Part shown: positions 55,902 through 64,000 of the stretch, piece by piece | Layout of the letters: each line of letters opens with the position of its first letter | How positions within the stretch are numbered: position 1 is the stretch's first letter | Origin: JAWKUK01 sp041398605 | Lineage (GTDB): Bacteria; Planctomycetota; UBA1135; GCA-002686595 | DNA length: 64,000 bases | Reading direction: 5' to 3' | Assembly: GCA_041398605.1 (NCBI GenBank) | Contig: JAWKUK010000011.1 | Span: 241,524-305,523, forward strand | The notes under the pieces: model-generated | Told to the model about the DNA's origin: nothing | Databases searched by the model: none | What the model saw: the letters and a program-made list of their open reading frames with translations, nothing else | Translations under genes and position numbers: made by a program

Positions 55902-56795
55902 ATGGACGCAGAAGGCTTGCAGAAGACGAGAGAGGCAGGGCGCATCGCTGCCCGATGCCGGGAATGGGCGCGTGGAGCCGTGAGGCCCGGTGTCGCGTTG
56001 AGGTCCGTGCTCGAGACGATCGAGGACATGATCCGCGCGGACGGCGGTCAGCCTGCGTTCCCGGCGCAGACCTCGCGCAACGAGGTCGCGGCGCACTACT
56101 GCTCGTCGCCGACCGATGAGACGGTCTACGAAGAGGGCGACCTCGTGAAGGTCGACCTCGGCGTGCACGTCGACGGTTGGATCGCCGACACCGCGTGCAC
56201 GATCGACCTCTCCGTAGACGGCCGCTGGAAGGGGCTCGTGCAGGCGAGCGCCGACGCGCTCGCCGCGGCGATCGCGACCGTCGGCGATGGCGTCCCAGTG
56301 AGCGACGTCGGCGCCGCGGTCGAGCGCACGATCATGCGCGCAGGCTTCGAGCCTGTTCGCAACCTGACCGGTCACGGGCTCGACCGCTGGAAGGTGCACG
56401 TCGCGCCGCAGGTGCCGAACTACGCAGAGCGCGGCGGCGGCAAGTTCCGCGTCGGGACGGTCATCGCGATCGAGCCGTTTGCCAGCACAGGCAAGGGGTT
56501 CATTCACGAGGCGGGCAAGGCCGAGGTCTTCATGCTCGTCCGTCCGCCGCGCAATACCAAGGGCGTCGACAAGGACGTCCTGCGCGAGATCGTGGCTTGG
56601 CGCGGCTTGCCGATCGCGCGCCGCTACTTCAATCAGTTCGAGCGTGAGGTCGTCGACGACACGCTCTCGAAGCTGGCGCGGCAGGGCAGTCTCGTGCGGT
56701 ATCCCCCGCTCGTCGAGCAACCCGGCGTGATGGTCGCGCAGACCGAGCACACGCTCTACATCGCGCCCGACGGCGTCGAGGTCATCACCGCCTGA
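55902..56795 (+). CDS. map: Type II (archaeal-like) methionine aminopeptidase
   Basis: The start ATG 55902 opens MDAEGLQKTREAGRIAARCR; the product is 297 residues, the size of archaeal MetAP. It removes the N-terminal Met of nascent proteins, using two metal ions. The sequence follows the archaeal enzyme closely: AFPAQTSRNEVAAHYCSSPT, LVKVDLGVHVDGWIADTACT (the first metal aspartates), NLTGHGLDRWKVH (His), VIAIEPFA (Glu), and VMVAQTEHTLYI (the last Glu). Bacterial MetAPs are normally the shorter type I and lack the helical insert seen here between FMLVRPPRNT and LARQGSL. It ends 9 bp from the convergent CBS gene. Confidence 0.9.
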   Translation: MDAEGLQKTREAGRIAARCREWARGAVRPGVALRSVLETIEDMIRADGGQPAFPAQTSRNEVAAHYCSSPTDETVYEEGDLVKVDLGVHVDGWIADTACTIDLSVDGRWKGLVQASADALAAAIATVGDGVPVSDVGAAVERTIMRAGFEPVRNLTGHGLDRWKVHVAPQVPNYAERGGGKFRVGTVIAIEPFASTGKGFIHEAGKAEVFMLVRPPRNTKGVDKDVLREIVAWRGLPIARRYFNQFEREVVDDTLSKLARQGSLVRYPPLVEQPGVMVAQTEHTLYIAPDGVEVITA

Positions 56796-56804
56796 GCGGC
56801 GCGC

Positions 56805-57449
56805 TCACGCGGCGGCGCGGTCGCCGACGATGAGGAGCCCGGCAGCCTGGTAGGCGTCGACGAGGCGCGCGAACGACGTTTCGTCGGCCCGCGTCCGCAC
56901 GATGTGCATGCGGGCGCCTGTGTCGGTGTTGCTCGAGAGGAGCGCGGTGAGCTCGACGCCGACCGACGCGGCGATCGCGGCGACGTCAGGGCCGCGCTGG
57001 GCGCGGCCGGACGACCACAGGAGGTTGAGCCGGCGCACACCTTCGCCTTCGAGGTGATCCGTGAAGCCCCGCAGGAGGTCCGTGACGGTCAACATGCCGA
57101 TCAGGACACCGTCAGAGACGACGGGGAAGCAGCCGATGCGCAGCTCTTGCATGCGCCGCGCAACGACGTCGATCGCGTCGTTGGGCGCGCACGTCAAGGG
57201 GTCACCGGTCATGACCTCGGCGATCACGCTCGCGTGCGCGCAGTGGGCCAGCTCTGCGTCGATGTCCCCGATGAGCTCCGGGACGGCCCGCAAGAGGTCG
57301 CGGTCGGAAACGACCCCGATCAGCTGGCCATCCTCGACGACGGGCGCGTGCCGAATGCAGCGCGCCCGGAACATCCGGAGCACCGCCCGACAGTCGTCGC
57401 CAGGGGAAACGGCGATCGGCCTGCGGGCCATGGCGTGTCGCACGAGCAT
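56805..57449 (-). CDS. Two-CBS-domain protein, AcuB-like
   Basis: The 214-residue protein opens MLVRHAMARRPIAVSPGDDC. CBS domain one is about residues 5-60 (APVVEDGQLIGVVSDRDLLR) and CBS domain two about 75-130 (VIAEVMTGDPLTCAPNDAID, FPVVSDGVLIGMLTVTDLLR). The C-terminal 75 residues resemble an ACT-like regulatory domain, as in AcuB. CBS pairs bind adenosyl ligands and act as energy or ligand sensors. No target enzyme lies next to it, so it probably acts in trans or as a stand-alone sensor. Confidence 0.85.
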   Translation of the reverse strand: MLVRHAMARRPIAVSPGDDCRAVLRMFRARCIRHAPVVEDGQLIGVVSDRDLLRAVPELIGDIDAELAHCAHASVIAEVMTGDPLTCAPNDAIDVVARRMQELRIGCFPVVSDGVLIGMLTVTDLLRGFTDHLEGEGVRRLNLLWSSGRAQRGPDVAAIAASVGVELTALLSSNTDTGARMHIVRTRADETSFARLVDAYQAAGLLIVGDRAAA

Positions 57450-57539
57450 CGTCTCCTAGCGATCGACCGGGGGGCGAGATCCCTTGAGCGTTCGCCGCCG
57501 AGCAGCCAGGGATTTCCCGCCGGGACCCGGCCTTTGAGC

Positions 57540-58136
57540 TCAGTCCGCTGGCGCGATGGGCGCCCGGTTCATCGCCAGGAGCTCCATCCGGAAGACCTCG
57601 GCGCCGCCCGCGGACTGGGTGAAGAGCACGGGCGACCCGCCGGTGCGTGTGTCGAACCAGAAGCTGCGTGTGCCGCCGCCGTCGGACTCGGGCACGCTGA
57701 CGAGGTAGCGCGTGCAATCGAACGTGCCCGCGGCCACCGAGATCGTCTCGCGCGACACCTGCGTCACGTCTGCGGGGAACGAGGCGTGGTCACGCAGCTC
57801 CCACCAGAGCGCGCTCGCGCGTTGGCTCTCACCGGCCCCCGGAGGGGTGCTCGCGGCCATGACGCAGCCCTCTGCGGTGGACTCGACCCAGTCGGTCCGC
57901 TGCTCCATCGGCGGCGCCCCTGCGGAGGTGATGCGGTAGGTCGTGAAGGTGCCGACGGGGTGGCTCGCGCGGATCGACGCCGCCGTGTACGGCTGGGGCG
58001 CGATGCCCTCGGGCGGCGACGGCACCCCAGCGTCCTCGGCGATCTGCGCGGTGAGGTGCCCGGGGGCGCCGGCGCTGGAACAGGCGGGCAGCGCAGCGAG
58101 GAGCGGCGCCAGTGCGAGGAGGCGAGCGATCTGCAT
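57540..58136 (-). CDS. Lipoprotein of unknown function
   Basis: The 198-residue protein opens MQIARLLALAPLLAALPACS, with lipobox LPAC. The mature part has beta-strand-like segments: VGTFTTYRITSAGAPPMEQR, VAAGTFDCTRYLVSVPES, RSFWFDTRTGGSPVLFTQSA, and ends EVFRMELLAMNRAP. This layout is seen in small secreted planctomycete proteins with a DUF3108-like pattern, but I cannot name the family. It follows MutS downstream on the same strand across 58 bp, so co-transcription is possible. Confidence 0.65.
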   Translation of the reverse strand: MQIARLLALAPLLAALPACSSAGAPGHLTAQIAEDAGVPSPPEGIAPQPYTAASIRASHPVGTFTTYRITSAGAPPMEQRTDWVESTAEGCVMAASTPPGAGESQRASALWWELRDHASFPADVTQVSRETISVAAGTFDCTRYLVSVPESDGGGTRSFWFDTRTGGSPVLFTQSAGGAEVFRMELLAMNRAPIAPAD

Positions 58137-58194
58137 AGCGGGGTCAGTGCCGTTTCGTGAGGGGTTGGACGTCCTTGCGACGGAGGCGGCGCCG

Positions 58195-60912
58195 TCAACT
58201 CTCAGCGCGCAGGCGCTTTAGCTCAGCCAGGACCTCGAGGGCGTCCCGCGGCGACGTCGCGTCGAGGTCGATGTTGTCGAGGCGGCGTTCGAGCGGCGTC
58301 GGGTCGGCGCCGAAGAGCCCGAGCTGGATCGCGCCGCTGCTCGAGCGGATCGCTTCAGGTGAGCGCGCGCCCTTGGGCAGCGCCTGTGGCTCGCCGAGCG
58401 GGCGGTCGGCGACCCGGCCTCCGAGCCCTTGCGCTTCGTGCTCGACATCGCGCAGCACCTCCTTGGCGCGCGCGACGACCTCGGGCGGTACGCCCGCGAG
58501 CCGCGCGACTTGGATACCGTAGCTGCGATCGGTGCCGCCCTCGATGATCTGGTGCAGGAACACGATCTCGTCGTCCCATTCGCGCACGGCGACATTGAGG
58601 TTGTAGATCCCGTCGAGGCGCTCCGAGAGGCCTGTGAGCTGGTGGTAGTGCGTCGCGAAGAGCGTGCGCGCGCGCACCTTCTGGTGCAGGTGCTCGACGA
58701 TCGCCCACGCGAGCGCGAGGCCATCGAACGTGCTCGTCCCGCGCCCGACCTCGTCCAGCAGCACGAGCGAGCGCGACGTCGCGTTGTTCAGGATGTTCGC
58801 GATCTCGACCATCTCGACCATGAACGTCGACGCGCCGCGCGCGAGGTCGTCTGCCGATCCGAGCCGCGTCGCGATGCGATCGCACACGCCGACCTTCGCC
58901 GCAGCCGCGGGCACGAACGAGCCGATCTGCGCCAGCAGCACGATCAGCGCGGTCTGCCGGATGTACGTCGACTTACCCGCCATGTTCGGGCCCGTGATGA
59001 GGCCCACCATGCGCCGCTTGCGGTCGAGCAGCGAATCGTTGGGCACGAAGGTCACGTCGTGCTGCGTCGCTTCGATGACGGGGTGGCGACCGGCGGTGAT
59101 CTCGATCCTCTCGCCGTTGTCGATCTCAGGCGCCGCATAGCGCCGCTTGGCCGCAGTCTCCGCGAGCCCCGCGAGCACGTCGACCTCGGCGAGCGCGCGC
59201 GCGACGCCGAGGATGCGCGGCACCTCCGCCGCCGTGGCGTCGCGCAGCTCCGAGAAGATGCGGTGCTCGAGGTCGCGCGAGGTCTCCTCGGCGCGCAGCA
59301 CCTTGTCCTCGAACTCCTTGAGCTCCTCTGTGATGTAGCGCTCGGCGTTCTTGACGGTCTGCTTGCGCACGAAGCTGTCGGGCACCTGCTCGAGCTGCCC
59401 GCGCGGGACCTCGAGGTAGTACCCGAAGACGGAGGTGAACCCGATCTTCAGCCCCGGAATGCCGTAGCGCTCGATGGCCTCGGCTTGGAAGCGCGCCATC
59501 CACTTCTTGCCGTCCTTGGCGATCGAGCGCAGCTCGTCGAGCTCCGCGTTGACGCCTTCGCGCACCAGGCCGCCCTCGCGCAGCGTGTTCGGCGGTCCAT
59601 CGACGAGCGTGCCTTGCACGCGGGCCACCAGGTCCTCCATCGGATCGAGCGCTTGGCACAGCTCGCCGAGCGCCTTCGAGTACGCCTGGTCCAGCCGCGC
59701 GCGCAGCGGCGCGACGATCGCGAGCGAAGCCGCGAGCGCGACGAGGTCGCGCGCGTTCGCGCGGCCCGTCGAGACCTTGCCGACGAGGCGCTCGACGTCG
59801 AGCACGTCGGCCAGCATCCCGCGTGTGTCCTCGCGCAGGAACGGCCCTTCGACGAACTCGGCGACGCCGCGCTGGCGGTACAGGATCGCGTCGACGTCGC
59901 GCAAGGGGGAGAGGAGCCACTCGCGGATCAGGCGGCCGCCCATCGGGGTCAACGTCTGGTCGATGGCGTCGAGCAGTGTGCCCTCGCGCCGAGCGTCGCG
60001 CTGGGTCGCGGTCAGCTCCAACGTCGAGCGAGTCGCACGGTCGAGCACCATGTGCCTGCCCGTATCCACGCGCTCGAGGCGCAAGAGGTGCCCGGTCGCG
60101 CCGCGCTGCGTGTCGCGCGCGTACTCGACGAGCGCGCCGGCGGCGGGGACCGCCACGGATTCGTCCGTGAAGCCGAAGCCCTCGAGCGTCGCGACGCCGA
60201 ACTGTGCCTTGAGCGTCCGCAGCGCGCCGTCGCGTGAGAAGCGCCAAGGTTCGCGGTGGGTGATGCGCGGGCCGAAGTCCCGCGCCAGCGCGTTGGCGAC
60301 GTCGGGCGCCCGATCAGCGAGGCGCTCGTCTAGCAAGAGCTCTGCTGGGCCGACGCGCGCCAGCTCGTCGTCGATCCGCTCGGTCGGGAACTCCGCGCCG
60401 AACGCGCGCCCTGTCGAGAGGTCGAGCCAGGCCAGGCCCGCCTGCTTGCCGTCGACGTGCAGCGCCGCCAGGAAGTTGCTGGCGCGCGCATCGAGCGCGT
60501 CCTCTTCGGTCAGCGTCCCGGCGGTGACGACGCGCACGATCTCGCGCGCGACGATGCCCTTTGTCGTGCGCGGGTCGCCGATCTGTTCGCAGACGGCGAC
60601 CTTGAAGCCCTTGGCGACGAGGCGTAGCGTGTAGCTGTCCACCGTGCGGACCGGGACGCCGGCCATCGGCAGCGCGTCCGCGCCCTTGGCGCGCGAGGTC
60701 AGCGCGATGCCGAGCTCACGTGAGGCGACCTTCGCGTCCTCGCCGAAGAGCTCGTAGAAGTCGCCCATGCGGAAGAAGACGAGCGCGTCTCCGGCTTCCC
60801 GCTTGGCGGCCTCGAACTGGCCCATCATGGTGACCTTCGGCGCGGCGCCGGACGAGGTCCCAGGCGGGCGGCCGCGGCGCGGCGGGTTCGACTCTTGGGT
60901 TTCGGAGCTCAT
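58195..60912 (-). CDS. mutS: DNA mismatch repair protein MutS
   Basis: The start ATG 60912 opens MSSETQESNPPRRGRPPGTS; the frame is open far upstream but is only low-complexity shadow. The product is 905 residues, near the usual length. Domain order is standard: mismatch-binding domain with the F-x-E motif in VFFRMGDFYELFGEDAKVAS, connector and lever (MVLDRATRSTLELT), clamp, and ATPase with Walker A TGPNMAGKSTYIRQT (near residue 640), SLVLLDEVGRGTSTFDGLAL (Walker B) and FATHYHQLTGL. It recognises base mismatches and starts repair. MutL is not in the window. It is divergent from the sigma factor gene. Confidence 0.96.
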   Translation of the reverse strand: MSSETQESNPPRRGRPPGTSSGAAPKVTMMGQFEAAKREAGDALVFFRMGDFYELFGEDAKVASRELGIALTSRAKGADALPMAGVPVRTVDSYTLRLVAKGFKVAVCEQIGDPRTTKGIVAREIVRVVTAGTLTEEDALDARASNFLAALHVDGKQAGLAWLDLSTGRAFGAEFPTERIDDELARVGPAELLLDERLADRAPDVANALARDFGPRITHREPWRFSRDGALRTLKAQFGVATLEGFGFTDESVAVPAAGALVEYARDTQRGATGHLLRLERVDTGRHMVLDRATRSTLELTATQRDARREGTLLDAIDQTLTPMGGRLIREWLLSPLRDVDAILYRQRGVAEFVEGPFLREDTRGMLADVLDVERLVGKVSTGRANARDLVALAASLAIVAPLRARLDQAYSKALGELCQALDPMEDLVARVQGTLVDGPPNTLREGGLVREGVNAELDELRSIAKDGKKWMARFQAEAIERYGIPGLKIGFTSVFGYYLEVPRGQLEQVPDSFVRKQTVKNAERYITEELKEFEDKVLRAEETSRDLEHRIFSELRDATAAEVPRILGVARALAEVDVLAGLAETAAKRRYAAPEIDNGERIEITAGRHPVIEATQHDVTFVPNDSLLDRKRRMVGLITGPNMAGKSTYIRQTALIVLLAQIGSFVPAAAAKVGVCDRIATRLGSADDLARGASTFMVEMVEIANILNNATSRSLVLLDEVGRGTSTFDGLALAWAIVEHLHQKVRARTLFATHYHQLTGLSERLDGIYNLNVAVREWDDEIVFLHQIIEGGTDRSYGIQVARLAGVPPEVVARAKEVLRDVEHEAQGLGGRVADRPLGEPQALPKGARSPEAIRSSSGAIQLGLFGADPTPLERRLDNIDLDATSPRDALEVLAELKRLRAES

Positions 60913-61058
60913 GGCGCGGGGTCCGCAGTTTAGCTGCTCGATGTCGGCCTGGACCACCGCGGGGCCCGGCGGAACTCGCCGGAGCGCGGCGGGTCTAGGG
61001 CAGATTTCGCCGATTCCGTGGCGAGCGGCGACGCGGGCTGCGCCCCAATCCTTGAAGC

Positions 61059-61127
61059 GCCCGAGGCAGCGAACGGCCCGAGGCAGCGAACCGGCCAAGG
61101 CAACGAACCGGCCAAGGCAACGAACCG
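61059..61127. repeat. 17-18 bp tandem repeat, four copies, upstream of a sigma factor gene
   Basis: Units start at 61059, 61076, 61094 and 61111, of type gcccgaggcagcgaaccg / gccaaggcaacgaaccg. The first two and the last two form near-identical pairs. They lie in the mutS/sigma divergent intergenic region. Confidence 0.85.
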
Positions 61128-61143
61128 CGAGAGGACTGCGACG

Positions 61144-61773
61144 ATGGTGACGACGATGTTGATCCGAGAAGGCCACGTGGCCTTCGACTTCATGGCGACG
61201 CTCGCGCGCGCTCGCGCGCACGAGCCCCGGGCCCTGGACGCGCTCTTTGAAGCGTTCTACGCGCCTGTCTCGCGCATGGTGCATCAGAGCCTCGCCCGCG
61301 ACATGCGGCGCAGCCGGCCGTGGCTGACCGCGCGGTTCAGCACGGGTGATGTCGTGCAGGAGGTCTTCCGCAGCGTGCTCCAGGACCTTGGGGGGTTCAT
61401 GGGGCAGAGCGCGGACGCGTTTGTCGGCTACCTCGCGCTGGTCGTGCGCAATCGGATCTTCGACGCCGTCCGCTTCCACGAGGCCAGCCGCCGGGACGGT
61501 CGGCGGACCGGCGAGCTGTCGGCCCTGCACGACCGCGCCACTGGCGCGGACGACCCGTGCGACGTGGTCGCGAACACAGAGGGCTGCGAGCGGCTCCAGC
61601 GCGCGCTCGAGCAGCTCCCCGAGCACGAACGGCTGCTCCTGCGCGCGCGTTTTGAAGAGTCCGAGAGCTTCGCGTGGCTCGCGGAGAGCCTCGGGTATCC
61701 GTCGGTCTCGACCGCGCGGCGCGCCTTCTATGCGGCGCAAGCGCGGCTCGCGCTCCTGCTGGGCTCGGAGTGA
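61144..61773 (+). CDS. ECF-type RNA polymerase sigma factor
   Basis: The start is chosen at the Met opening MVTTMLIREGHVAFDFMATL; the longer frame upstream covers the tandem repeats. The product is 209 residues. Region 2: FYAPVSRMVHQSLARDMRRS, FSTGDVVQEVFRSVLQDLGG, VGYLALVVRNRIFDAVRF. Region 4: ALEQLPEHERLLLRARFEES and GYPSVSTARRAFYAAQARLA. The layout is that of planctomycete ECF factors. It sits between two non-coding tandem-repeat blocks (61059-61127 and 61825-61902), and no anti-sigma gene is adjacent. Confidence 0.85.
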   Translation: MVTTMLIREGHVAFDFMATLARARAHEPRALDALFEAFYAPVSRMVHQSLARDMRRSRPWLTARFSTGDVVQEVFRSVLQDLGGFMGQSADAFVGYLALVVRNRIFDAVRFHEASRRDGRRTGELSALHDRATGADDPCDVVANTEGCERLQRALEQLPEHERLLLRARFEESESFAWLAESLGYPSVSTARRAFYAAQARLALLLGSE

Positions 61774-61824
61774 CCGCGGCGAGCAGCCCCGTGCCCGCGT
61801 GGTGTGCCCGGGCCGTGCTCCGGA

Positions 61825-61902
61825 GCGGTGTGCCGAAGCGGTATGCCGAAGCGGTGTGCCGAAGCGGTGTGCCGAAGCGGTATGCCGGGGCGGTATGCCG
61901 GG
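61825..61902. repeat. 13-bp tandem repeat, six copies
   Basis: Six consecutive 13-bp units, gcggtgtgccgaa or gcggtatgccgaa/ggg, start at 61825, 61838, 61851, 61864, 61877 and 61890. The region lies between the sigma gene and the SGNH hydrolase gene and is not part of a convincing coding frame. Confidence 0.9.
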
Positions 61903-61953
61903 GCGGGACATTTGCAGCCAACTTGTCGCCCTGGGCACTAGACTCTCGGCGCT

Positions 61954-63090
61954 ATGCGTCTCGTGCTCAGCCTGGCCGTGATGGCCGCTCTCTCCATCGG
62001 TGCGCTTTGGCTTCCGTGGCCGTTTGCGTGGATCTTCGGGGCCTGGTCGCTCTACTGGCTCGTGTGCGGGGTCCGCTGGAAGTCACGCGCAGGCAAGCTG
62101 GTCGCGCTCTCGCTCTTTGCGACCGCGCTGATGCTGACGATCGGCGAGGTCACATTGCTGGTCAAGCCGGGCATCTTCACGTCGGGGCGCTTCGAGGGCA
62201 CCTATACGACGGGCGACCTGTGGGCGCCGCAGCCGGACCTCGGCTATGCCCCCGCGCCGGGGCTGAAGGTCGAGGCGCGGCGAGTCGTCAACGAAGAGAC
62301 GCTGTACGTCGCGCACTACTCCTACGATGAGCACCGGATGCGCGTCGCGCCGCCCGTCGACGTGGACCCGCCGGAGGGCGCGATCCTGTGCTTCGGCGGC
62401 TCGTTCACGCTCGGCGAGGGTGTGGACGACGAGTTCGCGTATCCCTATCGCGTCGGCGAGCTCAGCGGTCATCGCTACGAGGTGCGAAACTTCGGCTTCC
62501 ATGGCTACGGCGCGCACCAGTCGCTCGCTGCGCTGCAGTCTGGCCTGGTCGACAAAGTGCTGCACAGCGCCCCGAAGCTGGCGCTCTATCTCGCGATCCC
62601 GGACCACGGCGCGCGCGTCTCCGGGCGCAAGGCGTGGGACGCCCACGGCCCGTGGTATCGAGTGGCCGACGGTAAGGTCGAGCGCGCGGGCGCCTTCCAT
62701 GATCGCCCTGCGGCGGCGATCGGCAGCCGGGTCTGGATCTCCAAACAGCTCTACAAGTCAGCCCTCTTCGGGCGGCTCCGTCCGGAGCCGTACCAAGTCC
62801 TGGACAGCGAGCTGCGCAACCTGGAGGCGGTGCTCGGCGAGCTGAAGGATGAGCTCGTGCGGCGCTATCCGGACGTCCAGTTCCATGTGCTCGCCTGGGA
62901 GGGCCCGCCGAACTGGTGGGCCTCCATGGACCGCGTGCGCGAGCGCGGGATCGAGGTGCACAAGATCCGCGATATGGTCCCGGGCCTCGCCGAAGGCGCC
63001 AGCATCCCGACGATCAAGCACGACCCGCACCCGACACGCGAGGTCTACGACGCGATCGCGCGCTACGTCGTCGAGCACCTCTTGCCCTGA
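61954..63090 (+). CDS. Membrane-anchored SGNH/GDSL-type hydrolase
   Basis: The 378-residue protein opens MRLVLSLAVMAALSIGALWL and has about three N-terminal hydrophobic helices (residues 3-62). The SGNH core starts with CFGGSFTLGEGVDD, with Ser in place of the GDS serine (GGS, near residue 149). It continues YEVRNFGFHGYGAHQSLAAL, corresponding to block II, and ends with KHDPHPTREVYDAIARYVVE, the Asp357/His359 block. The last two residues of the catalytic set are therefore visible. Substrates of this membrane-tethered group are cell-envelope acyl esters (family knowledge); the exact target is unknown. It follows the 13-bp repeat block by 52 bp. Confidence 0.8.
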   Translation: MRLVLSLAVMAALSIGALWLPWPFAWIFGAWSLYWLVCGVRWKSRAGKLVALSLFATALMLTIGEVTLLVKPGIFTSGRFEGTYTTGDLWAPQPDLGYAPAPGLKVEARRVVNEETLYVAHYSYDEHRMRVAPPVDVDPPEGAILCFGGSFTLGEGVDDEFAYPYRVGELSGHRYEVRNFGFHGYGAHQSLAALQSGLVDKVLHSAPKLALYLAIPDHGARVSGRKAWDAHGPWYRVADGKVERAGAFHDRPAAAIGSRVWISKQLYKSALFGRLRPEPYQVLDSELRNLEAVLGELKDELVRRYPDVQFHVLAWEGPPNWWASMDRVRERGIEVHKIRDMVPGLAEGASIPTIKHDPHPTREVYDAIARYVVEHLLP

Positions 63091-63102
63091 CGGTCGGCGC
63101 CG

Positions 63103-63732
63103 TCACTCTTTGGGTTGCAGGTCTTCGGTGACCTTCCACAGCTCGAAGAGCTCGGTTGAGCGGTGATCGGGCCAGTTCGCTGAGTCGAGGCCGTAGTCGC
63201 GCTTGACCAAGTCCCTGAATTCTCTGCGGTTGAGCTTGGTGCCATCGCTCTTCACCTCGACGGACTTGTAGAAGATCGGTAGGTCAGGGGGCGTGGATCC
63301 AGGGCGCCTCAGGACCTTGAACAACTTCGCTCCATCGGGCGCTTTGAGGTCGTCGGCTGCGCGGTCTGTCGCGACCCAAAGATCGACGTGGTATTGAGTC
63401 AGGCCATCGCCCATGCGCTGACCGCGCGCATCCAGCATGGTCAACGAGTACTTCTCGGCGAACGCGAAGCCAACGAGCAGGTCTTCGGAGCCTTTGTCCG
63501 GCTGATAGATCAAGAACCCGCCGGTGTCCACCTCCGGCTTCTTGAGGGAAGAACCTCCATGGGTGTGGACGGTCTGAGTCGCCGTTCGGGAGCTCTGTGA
63601 GTCTTGCCACGTCACCTGTCGCTCGTGCGTCGCCGTCGGCGGCCGAACGTTGGCGCAAGACAGCGCGGGCAGCAGGGCGAGGACCAGGGCAACGGGCGCG
63701 ATCAGGGCGCACGTGGGCAGCGTTCGTTTCAT
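63103..63732 (-). CDS. Secreted protein of unknown function
   Basis: The start ATG 63732 opens MKRTLPTCALIAPVALVLAL, with a lipobox-like LLPALSCAN, so it is a probable lipoprotein; the longer upstream frame is Pro/Arg-rich and not protein-like. The product is 209 residues. Visible blocks are VDTGGFLIYQPDKGSEDLLV, YHVDLWVATDRAADDLKAPD and LFELWKVTEDLQPKE. I recognise no family. It is convergent with the SGNH hydrolase gene, 12 bp apart. Codon use and GC are slightly lower than its neighbours (more AAG/GAA). Confidence 0.7.
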   Translation of the reverse strand: MKRTLPTCALIAPVALVLALLPALSCANVRPPTATHERQVTWQDSQSSRTATQTVHTHGGSSLKKPEVDTGGFLIYQPDKGSEDLLVGFAFAEKYSLTMLDARGQRMGDGLTQYHVDLWVATDRAADDLKAPDGAKLFKVLRRPGSTPPDLPIFYKSVEVKSDGTKLNRREFRDLVKRDYGLDSANWPDHRSTELFELWKVTEDLQPKE

Positions 63733-63945
63733 GGGGGCAGGCGCGCAGAGCGGACGCGGAGGCGGGGCAGGCAGGCCTCCGTCCGACGGGGCGGCGGTGG
63801 GCGCTGGTTCCCGATTCTGCCGCGCAATCGCTGGCGGGTGGCCGCGATTCTCGCGCGGGCGGTGCGGGGATCGCGCTGTCGCCCTATGCTCCATGTCCCT
63901 GAGTTTCACGCACAACGCCAAGCGCCGCTGTGGAGCGCCTTGCTG

Positions 63946-64000
63946 ATGAAAAGCGCTCAGCTCCCGAAGAGCCTCGCCAGCCTCGCCAGCCTCGCCAGCC
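63946..64000 (+). other. Possible start of a truncated gene with a 9-bp repeat
   Basis: An ATG at 63946 opens MKSAQLPKSLASLASLAS and runs off the edge. From about 63974 it consists of the 9-bp unit cctcgccag repeated at least three times. Whether this is coding or only a repeat cannot be told from the window. Confidence 0.3.

Noticed and set aside
61059..61902. Possible CRISPR arrays at the two tandem repeats
   Set aside because: Units are contiguous with no spacers and no cas genes are near.
60913..61938. N-terminal extension of MutS by about 340 codons
   Set aside because: The extension is Arg/His/Pro-rich, runs across two tandem-repeat blocks and antisense to a sigma gene, and precedes a normal MutS start.

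Overview
The window is GC-rich DNA with very long spurious antisense reading frames. Its gene content points to the phylum Planctomycetota. There are two cytochrome c (PSCyt1)/DUF1549/DUF1553 genes, each followed by its DUF1501 partner, plus a secreted sulfatase, FG-GAP/VCBS and LamG secreted proteins, a Ser/Thr kinase with a TPR-like tail, and several ECF sigma factors. I infer the phylum from these families. I cannot assign genus or species. I saw no rRNA, tRNA, CRISPR array or intact insertion sequence.

Layout. 1-10.6 kb is a minus-strand block, read right to left: DinG-like helicase, PrmA, a retropepsin-like lipoprotein, a TIGR03087-type glycosyltransferase, a cysteine-less radical-SAM-like protein with a Lys/Ala/Gly-rich tail, an ABC ATPase, and a membrane acetyltransferase cut by the left edge. 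10.8-11.2 kb holds a decayed IS91-type transposase. 11.5-16.9 kb has two plus-strand secreted proteins, a protease and an FG-GAP protein. 17.0-19.0 kb has three tandem AIM24 paralogues on the minus strand. 19.1-25.6 kb carries the first PSCyt1/DUF1501 pair, a leucine-type dehydrogenase and a VTT membrane protein. 25.6-28.0 kb has an acyltransferase, a cytochrome P460-like lipoprotein and a thioredoxin-fold lipoprotein. 28.1-34.1 kb is one giant DUF4011/SF1 helicase/Vsr-like gene resembling the Hhe anti-phage protein, split by a frameshift. 34.3-38.7 kb has a nine-haem secreted cytochrome and a divergent secreted TPR-like protein. 38.8-42.1 kb is the second PSCyt1/DUF1501 pair, whose cytochrome gene is frameshifted, followed by NDH-2. 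43.6-50.6 kb includes an FG-GAP protein and a kinase gene flanked by two ECF sigma genes. 50.8-54.0 kb has a sulfatase and a LamG protein. 54.1-64 kb has an atypical small kinase, lipoproteins, an archaeal-type methionine aminopeptidase, a CBS protein, MutS, a third ECF sigma gene between two tandem-repeat blocks, an SGNH hydrolase and a secreted unknown.

The most notable signal is a C-terminal domain of about 115-140 residues shared by five otherwise unrelated secreted proteins: protease, two FG-GAP proteins, LamG protein and sulfatase. It ends exactly at, or within a few residues of, each stop codon. Its position suggests a sorting or surface-attachment module. Other points of interest are the decayed Hhe-like defence gene, the archaeal-type MetAP, the radical-SAM pseudoenzyme, and two apparent single-base frameshifts of the same sign.
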